The notes under the pieces are model-generated. The model ran no database searches, was not told the origin of the DNA, and saw only the letters and a list, made by a program, of their open reading frames with translations. A stretch of DNA of 64,000 nucleotides, from positions 1,178,001-1,242,000 of the forward strand of contig JAHRCV010000001.1 in NCBI GenBank assembly GCA_019083985.1, written 5' to 3'. Origin of the DNA: Rhizobiales bacterium TNE-4 (GTDB lineage: Bacteria > Pseudomonadota > Alphaproteobacteria > Rhizobiales > Beijerinckiaceae). The translations under genes were made by a program, and so were the position numbers. Shown one piece after another: positions 36,990-44,209 of the stretch. Position 1 is the stretch's first letter; every line of letters starts with the position of its first letter.

Positions 36990-38276
36990 ATGTCCGACCT
37001 GCAGACCCCCGGTTTCGCCACCCTCGCCGTCCATGCTGGCGCACAGCCTGACCCCGCAACCGGCGCACGTGCGACGCCGATCTATCAGACGACAAGCTTC
37101 GTCTTCGACGATGTCGATCATGCGGCATCGCTGTTCGGCCTGCAGGCTTTTGGCAACATCTATACACGCATCGGCAATCCGACCTGCGCTGTGCTTGAAG
37201 AGCGCGTGGCGGCACTCGAAGGCGGCACGGCCGCTTTGGCGGTGGCCTCGGGCCATGCCGCCGAATTTCTCGTCTTCCACACGCTCTTGCAGCCGGGCGA
37301 TGAATTCGTCGCTGCCAAAAAACTTTATGGCGGCTCGATCAACCAGTTCAATCACGCCTACAAGAATTTCAACTGGAACGTCGTGTGGGCAGATTCGGAC
37401 GACGTCTCGTCGTTCGAGCGCGCGATCACGCCGAAGACCAAAGCGATCTTCATTGAATCGATCGCCAATCCGGGCGGTGTTGTCACCGACATTCAAGCCA
37501 TTGCCGACATCGCGCATAAGCACGGCATTCCATTGATCGTCGACAACACAATGGCGACGCCTTACCTCATTCGCCCGTTTGAACATGGTGCCGACATTGT
37601 CGTCCATTCGGCGACGAAATTCCTCGGTGGCCATGGCAACTCAATCGGCGGCCTCATCGTCGATGGCGGAAAATTCGATTGGGTGAAGTCGGGTCGCTAT
37701 CCGATGCTGTCACAGCCGCGTCCCGAATATAATGGCATGGTGCTCGGCGAAACCTTCGGCAATTTCGGATTCGCGATTGCCTGCCGTGTTTTGGGCTTGC
37801 GCGATCTGGGCCCTGCCCTGTCTCCGTTCAATGCGTTTATGATCCTGACCGGCATTGAAACCTTGCCGCTGCGCATGCAGCGCCATTCTGACAATGCGCT
37901 TAAGGTCGCGGAACATTTATCCAAGCACCCAAAGGTTGATTGGGTCTCCTATCCGGGCCTGCCGGGCGACAAGTATCACGCGCTCGCAAAGCGGTACTCG
38001 CCCAAGGGTGCTGGTGCCGTCTTCACCTTCGGTCTCAAGGGTGGTTATGAGGCCGGCGTCAAGCTTGTCTCGCATCTCAAGCTCTTCTCGCATCTCGCAA
38101 ACATCGGCGACACGCGGTCACTTGTGATCCATCCTGCTTCGACAACCCATCGCCAACTGACGCCGGAGCAATTGAAGCAAGCGGGCGCAGGCCCGGAAGT
38201 CGTGCGTCTGTCAATTGGCATCGAGGATACGGCTGACCTCATCGCCGATCTCGACGATGCGCTCGCGCTGACCTGA
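36990..38276 (+). CDS. metY: O-acetylhomoserine aminocarboxypropyltransferase (homocysteine synthase)
   Basis: 428-residue Cys/Met PLP enzyme of the longer MetY class. Near the N-terminus it has TLAVHAGAQPDPATGARATPIYQTTSF; later YTRIGNPT, the VDNTMATPYL segment and the PLP lysine in VVHSATKFLGGHG. The length (over 420) and the KFDWVKSGRYPMLSQPRPEYNG insertion separate it from the 386-residue gamma-lyase gene upstream. It makes homocysteine directly from O-acetylhomoserine and sulfide. A strong terminator follows. Confidence 0.92.
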   Translation: MSDLQTPGFATLAVHAGAQPDPATGARATPIYQTTSFVFDDVDHAASLFGLQAFGNIYTRIGNPTCAVLEERVAALEGGTAALAVASGHAAEFLVFHTLLQPGDEFVAAKKLYGGSINQFNHAYKNFNWNVVWADSDDVSSFERAITPKTKAIFIESIANPGGVVTDIQAIADIAHKHGIPLIVDNTMATPYLIRPFEHGADIVVHSATKFLGGHGNSIGGLIVDGGKFDWVKSGRYPMLSQPRPEYNGMVLGETFGNFGFAIACRVLGLRDLGPALSPFNAFMILTGIETLPLRMQRHSDNALKVAEHLSKHPKVDWVSYPGLPGDKYHALAKRYSPKGAGAVFTFGLKGGYEAGVKLVSHLKLFSHLANIGDTRSLVIHPASTTHRQLTPEQLKQAGAGPEVVRLSIGIEDTADLIADLDDALALT

Positions 38277-38298
38277 ACCTCGGTCGCAAAAAAACGCG

Positions 38299-38323
38299 AA
38301 GGCCCGCCCCGGCGGGCCTTTTT
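38299..38323. terminator. Bidirectional terminator after metY
   Basis: AAGGCCCGCC/GGCGGGCCTT inverted repeat, 10 bp each side of two bases, followed by T-run on plus and A-run before it on plus; serves metY and the convergent phosphatase gene. Confidence 0.9.
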
Positions 38324-38327
38324 CGTT

Positions 38328-38874
38328 TTAAGGCGCAACACAATGCGTGAGATGGCGATAGGCAATACGAGCGAAACTGTCGAAATCGGGAATGGCATAA
38401 TCACGCCCTGCGTTCTTGCGGTGGACTGTGAGCCATGTTGCCCAAGCCTCGTATTGCGCGGGCCTCGGTGAAATTTTCCAACGACGGTTCTTCGCCTGTG
38501 TCAGCGCCGTGAGCGGATCGAGGCCCTCGCTGACCAAAGCCGCAAGCGCGATAATGGCTGAACGCCCGATCCAATGAACGCAATGAATGAGCATGCGTGA
38601 ATCCTGGGTCCGATGGTGGTCCATGAACGCAAGCGCACGCGCAAGATCGCTTTGTGAAGGCGGCTGGCGATCAGGCGTTGGTACATGAAGCCGCGCGATC
38701 GCTTGGGACGGCAGGGTCCCGGCAGCTTCGACCGGATCGCGGAGATCGATGGCGGCCTCAAAGCCAAAGACATCCAACTGCCTGTAGACGGCAAGCGGCG
38801 GTTTCACCCCCCACGGCCAAGCGCGGCGTGATCCAGTTCCAATTGGTATAGGCGGGTAATGTGAGCGCGGTCAT
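38328..38874 (-). CDS. Protein tyrosine phosphatase-like protein, apparent frameshift in a G6 run
   Basis: The C-terminal reading frame (GTG 38807 to 38328, 159 residues) contains the phosphatase loop HCVHWIGRS with C76 and R82 (CX5R). A well-placed ATG at 38874, preceded by GGGAGGCG, opens another frame encoding MTALTLPAYTNWNWITPRLAVG, which is how members of this family begin, but then stops. The two frames join without loss if one G is removed from the six-G run (six Cs on the plus strand, 38807-38814). So the gene is either damaged, expressed by frameshifting, or the run is a sequencing error. Substrate unknown. Confidence 0.7.
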
Positions 38875-38951
38875 CGCCTCCCAAACGCCCGGAGCCCGCC
38901 CTTTGTTCACCCCGGGTTTTCAGACGGCGCCCCCTCGCCTAAAACGGGACC

Positions 38952-39830
38952 ATGTCGAGCGAATCGTACCGTTTGCGGCCTGACCCGAACGATCCCGCAC
39001 TAACGCGGGAAGTCACCGGCGTTGATGAAACCGGGCAACCGGTGACAACGCGCGTCACCGTCGAGCGCGCACTAACCCTCTATCTCAATGCGCGCGAAAT
39101 CGTCACCATGATGACGATCCTTGATTACCCGGCGGAGCTGGCGGTCGGTTATCTTCTCAATCAGGCCATGCTCAAGCCTGACGATGTTGTCACGGGCATC
39201 GACTATGACGAAGACCTTGGCGTCGTCGTGGTGCGCACCGATACCGAGACCAATTTCGAAGACAAGCTTAAGAAGAAGACGCTGACATCGGGCTGCGCGC
39301 AAGGCACCGCGTTCGGCGATTTGATGGAAGCGCTCGACACGATCATATTGCCGCGCGCTGAATTCCGTACCAGCTGGCTCTATCGCCTCACACACGCAAT
39401 CAACACAACACCATCGCTCTATCTCGAAGCAGGCGCCATTCATGGGTGCGTGCTGTGTGAAGAGGATCGACCGATTGTCTATATGGAAGATGTCGGACGC
39501 CATAATGCGGTCGATAAAATCGCCGGTTGGATGTTTTTGAACAAGGTTTCCGGCGCCAATAAAAGCTTTTACACCACGGGCCGTCTGACATCGGAAATGG
39601 TGATCAAGACTGTGCGCATGGGCATTCCCGTGCTCGTGTCACGCTCGGGTTTTACGGCGTGGGGTGTCGACCTTGCGCGCCAAACCGGCCTCACCTTGAT
39701 TGGGCGCGCGCGCGGCAAGCGCTTCGTCGCGCTCGCGGGTGAAGATCGCATCGTCTTTGATCAAGATCTCTCTTATGTCGCCGACGAGTCGGCCAAGGCG
39801 CGGCGGAAGGGCGCAACGGGTGATGAGTGA
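38952..39830 (+). CDS. fdhD: FdhD formate dehydrogenase accessory sulfurtransferase
   Basis: Transfers sulfur to the bis-MGD cofactor before its insertion into formate dehydrogenase. 292 residues with VERALTLYLNAREIVTMM, LAVGYLLNQ, and the hallmark EDVGRHNAVDKIAG (about 178-191). The sulfur-handling loop, a CxxC in E. coli FdhD, reads SGCAQGT here, with one cysteine. A separate CVLC pair precedes the hallmark. mobA overlaps its end by 8 bp. The linked FDH is encoded at 42.6-47.1 kb. Confidence 0.93.
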   Translation: MSSESYRLRPDPNDPALTREVTGVDETGQPVTTRVTVERALTLYLNAREIVTMMTILDYPAELAVGYLLNQAMLKPDDVVTGIDYDEDLGVVVVRTDTETNFEDKLKKKTLTSGCAQGTAFGDLMEALDTIILPRAEFRTSWLYRLTHAINTTPSLYLEAGAIHGCVLCEEDRPIVYMEDVGRHNAVDKIAGWMFLNKVSGANKSFYTTGRLTSEMVIKTVRMGIPVLVSRSGFTAWGVDLARQTGLTLIGRARGKRFVALAGEDRIVFDQDLSYVADESAKARRKGATGDE

Positions 39831-40467
39831 ACGCGTACCCAGTGAGCGGAGTCCGAATGAGCGTATCCTTGGCGTTCTCCTGGCCGGTGGTCTCGCGCAA
39901 CGCATGGGCGGCGGCGACAAGCCGCTGAAAAATGTCGCTGGCATTTCCATCCTCGATCGCGTGATCGGTCGCATGGTGATGCAATGCGATGGTTTGGTGT
40001 TGAACGCGAATGGTGATCCGGAGCGTTTTGCCTTTACGGGTTTAACCGTCGTGCCCGATGTCCTGCCCGATTATGCGGGCCCACTCGCCGGTATTTTAGC
40101 GGGCATGGACCATGCGGCGGCGCATGGTTTTCAAAGCATCATTACCGTATCGGCCGATAGCCCGTTTCTGCCACGCGATCTCGCGCTGCGCCTGATCCTT
40201 GAACGGCGTGGACAAAAACTGAAGCTCGCCTGCGCAAAATCAGGCCAGTTCACTCACCCCCCGATTGGCCTGTGGGATGTCGAATTGCGGCACGATCTGC
40301 GCGCAGCACTGCTCGAGGGGGAACGGAAGATTGAACGCTGGACGAAGCGGCATGGTGTCGCAGAAGTGGAATGGCCGGTCCTGCCTTATGACCCATTCTT
40401 CAATGCCAACACGCCTGATGATTTGGTTGCGGCGGAAGCCATTGTGGCGCGGCATCCAGATGCTTGA
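39823..40467 (+). CDS. mobA: Molybdenum cofactor guanylyltransferase
   Basis: Adds GMP to molybdopterin to form the MGD cofactor needed by the FDH nearby. 214 residues with the nucleotidyltransferase signature GVLLAGGLAQRMGGGDKPL (about 15-33), VPDVLPDYAGPLAGILAGM and SADSPFLP. The start ATG 39823 overlaps the fdhD stop. Confidence 0.93.
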   Translation: MSERVPSERSPNERILGVLLAGGLAQRMGGGDKPLKNVAGISILDRVIGRMVMQCDGLVLNANGDPERFAFTGLTVVPDVLPDYAGPLAGILAGMDHAAAHGFQSIITVSADSPFLPRDLALRLILERRGQKLKLACAKSGQFTHPPIGLWDVELRHDLRAALLEGERKIERWTKRHGVAEVEWPVLPYDPFFNANTPDDLVAAEAIVARHPDA

Positions 40468-40522
40468 ATAAGGTCGATTCAGGCCCTAGAAGATAAACGA
40501 AGGAATGAAGGGGAACGGACCC

Positions 40523-40720
40523 ATGAATGCTTTTCTGCTTTCAGTTGTAGCCGCGGTCGGCGTAGCCGTTGGCGCCTTTTATGTCGTCAATGCCGAATGG
40601 CAGAAGCCGGCCTATGAGGCCTATACGACCGGCGCTGCACGGGTCGGCGATGCGGGCGACAATCTCGTCGGCAAAGATTGGCCGAAAATGTACAAGCTTG
40701 ATCACAAGGCTGGCTCATAA
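40523..40720 (+). CDS. Small single-span membrane protein, unrecognised
   Basis: 65 residues: one hydrophobic segment (about 2-20, FLLSVVAAVGVAVGAFYVV), then a soluble tail (EWQKPAYEAYTTGAARVGDAGDNLVG) that would face the periplasm. An ATG 18 bases earlier in frame is possible. It overlaps the end of convergent moeA by 6 bp. Located between mobA and moeA; no function can be assigned. Confidence 0.65.
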   Translation: MNAFLLSVVAAVGVAVGAFYVVNAEWQKPAYEAYTTGAARVGDAGDNLVGKDWPKMYKLDHKAGS

Positions 40721-41965
40721 GAGCGCGGCATAGGAGAGAAAGCCGACCGTCTCGCCAGGCGCGAGGCTTTCGGCCTCTTCCGGCAGCACGACGAGGCCAT
40801 TGGTCTCGGTCAGCGATGACAAAACCCCCGCACCGTCGCGGGGGTGTTTTTTTGCCAAGACGCGGCCCGTTTGATCCCGATGCAACGAGACGCGGACGAA
40901 TTCGCGGCGACCCGGCTTTTTCCGGTAAGGGAAATCGGCGACTACAGGCAAAGCCAGCGGCGGCTCGTAGAGCGCGCCCGACAACGCGGCCACGAGCGGC
41001 CGTACGATGGCTGAGAAGGTCACGAACACCGCAACGGGATTGCCCGGCAAGCCCACAAATGCCGCCTGCCCAATCACCCCCATCGCGACAGGTCGGCCGG
41101 GCTTAATACCAATCCGCCAGAAGGTCAGCGCGCCCGCATCCTCAACGGCCCCTTTGACGTGATCTTCTTCACCCGTCGACACGCCGCCCGAGGTGAGGAT
41201 GAGATCATGCGCGCCCGCCTTGAGAAGCGCATCTGCAATCGCGGAACGGTTGTCAGGCAGGATGCCGAGATCAGTGACGCTCGCCCCCAGTTTACCGCAG
41301 AGAACCCGCAACAACGCACGGTTTGAATCATAAATTCCAGCAGGCCCCAGCGGATGGCCCGGTTCCGTCAATTCATTGCCGGTTGAAAACACCGCGATCC
41401 GCAAGCGACGACGCACGGACACTGAGGTAACACCGAGTGCCGCCGCCAGTGCCAAATCCTGCGCGCGCACCATGCGACCGCTGGGGATGGCGACCGCGCC
41501 AGAAGCAACATCTTCGCCCGCGGGGCGTGCATTGGCGCCCTTCTTCAGGCCCGCAGGGAGGATGGCGACATCGCCATCGCGTGTGACGTCCTCCTGCATG
41601 AACACCGTGTCAAACCCATGCGGCATGGGCGCGCCTGTGAAGATGCGGATAGCACAAGCGCTGGCATCGCCCTGCCCGATCGCGCCGGCGATGACACGCC
41701 CTTTCACGGGCAGCCGCGTCTCGCCTGCTGTGGCGAGATCGGCAAAGCGGACCGCATAGCCATCCACGGCTGAGTTCGCGAAGGGTGGCAGCGGGATCGG
41801 CGCAATCAGATCGTCCGCCAAAACGCGGCCTTCCGCTTCGGCTAAATCCACCTGTTCCATATCGGCGATGGGCGTGACCCGCGCGCGTATCTCGGCAAGC
41901 GCCTGCTCAACGCTCAGAACGTCATGGCCGAAGACGAAGGCATCTTTCGATAGCTGCGCCATCAT
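40715..41965 (-). CDS. moeA: Molybdopterin molybdenumtransferase MoeA
   Basis: Inserts molybdate into adenylylated molybdopterin. 416 residues with an N-terminal LSVEQALAEI region, PPFANSAVDGYAVR, IFTGAPMPHGFDTVFMQED, the MoCF-like core IYDSNRALLRVL and TSGGVSTGEEDHVKGA, and GLPGNPVAVFVTF. ATG 41965 shares a base with the mobB stop (TGATG). Confidence 0.95.
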   Translation of the reverse strand: MMAQLSKDAFVFGHDVLSVEQALAEIRARVTPIADMEQVDLAEAEGRVLADDLIAPIPLPPFANSAVDGYAVRFADLATAGETRLPVKGRVIAGAIGQGDASACAIRIFTGAPMPHGFDTVFMQEDVTRDGDVAILPAGLKKGANARPAGEDVASGAVAIPSGRMVRAQDLALAAALGVTSVSVRRRLRIAVFSTGNELTEPGHPLGPAGIYDSNRALLRVLCGKLGASVTDLGILPDNRSAIADALLKAGAHDLILTSGGVSTGEEDHVKGAVEDAGALTFWRIGIKPGRPVAMGVIGQAAFVGLPGNPVAVFVTFSAIVRPLVAALSGALYEPPLALPVVADFPYRKKPGRREFVRVSLHRDQTGRVLAKKHPRDGAGVLSSLTETNGLVVLPEEAESLAPGETVGFLSYAALL

Positions 41966-42489
41966 CAACCCCGTAAGCGCTCAAGCGTTACGTCGATCGG
42001 CTCAGCCCGCGCGATCACGGCATCGGCAATCGCAGCCACGTCATTCAAATCAAGCCGCGGCGGGGCCCCCACAGGCACAGGACAATCGCAGGCAATCGCG
42101 GCGATGTTTGTGTCTTGCGGGAACAAAAATTCTTTCCCGTTTTCAGCACGATGCACCTCGATCTTCAGATGTTTGTCGTGCTTGAAACCTTCGACCAGAA
42201 CAAGATCAACCGGCGACAAATGATGCAGCAATTCAGCGAGCGTCGGCTCTTTCTCTTCGCGCAATTCATGCATCAAGGCCCAGCGCTTACGCGACGCGAT
42301 CAAGACTTCATGCGCGCCCGCCTGCCGATGTTCGAAACTATCCTTGCCCGGCTTGTCGACATCAAAGGCGTGATGGGCGTGTTTCAGCGTTGAAACACTA
42401 AGCCCGCGCGCAATCAACGCTGGAATGAGTTTGACGAGCAAGGTCGTCTTGCCCGCGCCGCTCCAACCCGCAATTCCGATCACCCGCAT
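41965..42489 (-). CDS. mobB: Molybdopterin-guanine dinucleotide biosynthesis adapter protein MobB
   Basis: 174-residue P-loop GTPase that assists MobA. Walker A is GWSGAGKTT (about 8-16); LKHAHHAFDVDKPGKDS and LVLVEGFKHDKHLKIEVHR are the characteristic later motifs. It starts at ATG 42489, after the FDH terminator, and is coupled to moeA. Confidence 0.93.
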   Translation of the reverse strand: MRVIGIAGWSGAGKTTLLVKLIPALIARGLSVSTLKHAHHAFDVDKPGKDSFEHRQAGAHEVLIASRKRWALMHELREEKEPTLAELLHHLSPVDLVLVEGFKHDKHLKIEVHRAENGKEFLFPQDTNIAAIACDCPVPVGAPPRLDLNDVAAIADAVIARAEPIDVTLERLRG

Positions 42490-42510
42490 GATGCAGTCCC
42501 ACCTGACAAG

Positions 42511-42540
42511 AAAAGGGCCCGGCGCACTGGGCACCGGGCC
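42511..42540 (-). terminator. Terminator after the formate dehydrogenase operon
   Basis: On minus, GGCCCGG/CCGGGCC with an 11-base loop followed by CTTTT, 33 bp after the FDH gamma stop and just before mobB. Confidence 0.8.
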
Positions 42541-42573
42541 TCATTGTTTAGCCGGAATTGGCTACGGAGAAAA

Positions 42574-43575
42574 TTACTCCGCCGCCACCATGCCCTTCGG
42601 CATGCTCGCCTTCTTGGCTTCCTCTTCCTTGACCCAGAGCGAGTGATGCTCCTTGGCCCAGTTCAAATCGACCTCGCCGGAGCCCATGGCGTCGAACGCG
42701 CCTTCCATGCCGACCGAGCCGATATAGGCGTGGGCCAACATGATGGCGACGAGGATCAGGCCAACAAGGCCATGCACGATCTGTGCGATCTGCATATCCC
42801 AGATGGTCGTTGCGAAGAACGGGAACAGCAACAGCACGCCCGAGATCGAGAGCGCCACGCCGCCAAGAATGACCGACCAGAAAATCAGCTTCTGACCGCC
42901 ATTGAACTTCTTCGCCGGCGGATGATCGTGACCAAGCAAGCCACCACCGGCCTTGAGCCACGCCAGATCGCCGCCTTCCGGAATGTTGTCACGCACCCAG
43001 ACCGCGAACATGAACACGATGCCGGCCATGAACGGGAACGCGAGGAAGTTGTGCGCGTACTTCGCGATCACCGAGACATTGGTGAAAGCTTCATGCCCGA
43101 TGAGTGGCAGCAACAATGATTTGCCGAAGGTGACGTTCAGACCCGACAAAGCGAGGATGATGAAGCAACCCGCCGTGAGCCAATGCACGAAACGCTCGAA
43201 CACGTTGAAGCGCAGGATCGTCCGGCCCGAGAAGCCGCCATCGATCATGATCTTGCCACGTGTCATGTAGAACACGACCAGCAGCGCGATCATGCCGAGC
43301 ACGGCAATCGCACCCACCCAGAACATGGTGGTGTTGTGGAACTGACGCCATTCGCGGCCTTGCGGCTGGATCAAGAGACCCGACTTCTGGTCCGGGATCG
43401 AAACGCGGCCTGACACGGCATCAAGCTGGCGCAGCAGATCCTGTTCCTTCACCGCCTGGGCGGTTGGATTGACGCCCTGGATCGATTGCTGCGCCGAAAC
43501 CGGCGAAGCAACCGCGAGCGTCAGCACCAGCGCAAAAGCGGCGAGTGCGGTTTTAAGCGATGCGATGATCCGCAT
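42574..43575 (-). CDS. Formate dehydrogenase gamma subunit, cytochrome b556
   Basis: Membrane anchor passing electrons from the Fe-S subunit to quinone. 333 residues: N-terminal signal-like segment (to about residue 27, VASPVSAQQ), a periplasmic stretch, then five hydrophobic segments with haem-ligand histidines in FERFVHWLTAG, KYAHNFLAF and VHGLVGLILVAIMLAHAY. This longer form with a leading signal segment is the FdhC/FdoI variant of alphaproteobacteria. ATG 43575 is preferred to an in-frame ATG that overlaps the beta gene. Confidence 0.93.
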   Translation of the reverse strand: MRIIASLKTALAAFALVLTLAVASPVSAQQSIQGVNPTAQAVKEQDLLRQLDAVSGRVSIPDQKSGLLIQPQGREWRQFHNTTMFWVGAIAVLGMIALLVVFYMTRGKIMIDGGFSGRTILRFNVFERFVHWLTAGCFIILALSGLNVTFGKSLLLPLIGHEAFTNVSVIAKYAHNFLAFPFMAGIVFMFAVWVRDNIPEGGDLAWLKAGGGLLGHDHPPAKKFNGGQKLIFWSVILGGVALSISGVLLLFPFFATTIWDMQIAQIVHGLVGLILVAIMLAHAYIGSVGMEGAFDAMGSGEVDLNWAKEHHSLWVKEEEAKKASMPKGMVAAE

Positions 43576-43598
43576 GATATGTACCCCCTGCGTACGCA

Positions 43599-44195
43599 TC
43601 AAATGGCGACGGTTTCGCGGTAAGCTGTCTGCCAGCCCCACGCACCCGAGCCGTAACCGCGCTTGAGAACGCGTTCCTTGTAGATCTGCGCAATGATCTC
43701 GCCATCGCCCGCGAGGAGCGATTTGGTCGAGCACATTTCCGCGCAAATCGGCAGCTTGCCTTCGGCGAGACGGTTCGCACCGTACTTCGAATACTCCGCC
43801 AGCGTCAGATCCGCTTCCGGACCACCGGCGCAATAGGTGCACTTATCCATCTTACCGCGGGAGCCGAAGTTCCCGACCTTCGGATATTGCGGCGCGCCGA
43901 ACGGGCACGCGTAGAAGCAATAACCGCAGCCGATGCAGAGGTCCTTATTATGCACGACCACGCCGTCGGCCGTCGTCAGGAAGCAATCGACCGGGCAGAC
44001 CGCGGCGCAAGGTGCGTCCGTGCAATGCATGCACGCCATCGACACCGAGCGTTCGCCGGGCTTGCCGTCATTGATCGTCACGACGCGGCGGCGGTTGATG
44101 CCCCACGGCACTTCGTTTTCGTTTTTGCAGGCCGTCACGCAAGCGTTGCACTCGATGCAACGATCGGCGTCACAGAGAAATTTCACGCGAGCCAT
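43599..44195 (-). CDS. Formate dehydrogenase beta subunit, four [4Fe-4S] ferredoxin
   Basis: 198 residues with sixteen cysteines arranged for four clusters: C13/C16/C19/C23, C55/C58/C63/C67, C87/C90/C93/C97 and C119/C122/C151/C155. It wires the alpha subunit to the cytochrome b. Shorter than E. coli FdoH because it lacks the C-terminal membrane helix. Confidence 0.95.
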   Translation of the reverse strand: MARVKFLCDADRCIECNACVTACKNENEVPWGINRRRVVTINDGKPGERSVSMACMHCTDAPCAAVCPVDCFLTTADGVVVHNKDLCIGCGYCFYACPFGAPQYPKVGNFGSRGKMDKCTYCAGGPEADLTLAEYSKYGANRLAEGKLPICAEMCSTKSLLAGDGEIIAQIYKERVLKRGYGSGAWGWQTAYRETVAI

Positions 44196-44209
44196 TGTTG
44201 CTTCTCCCC

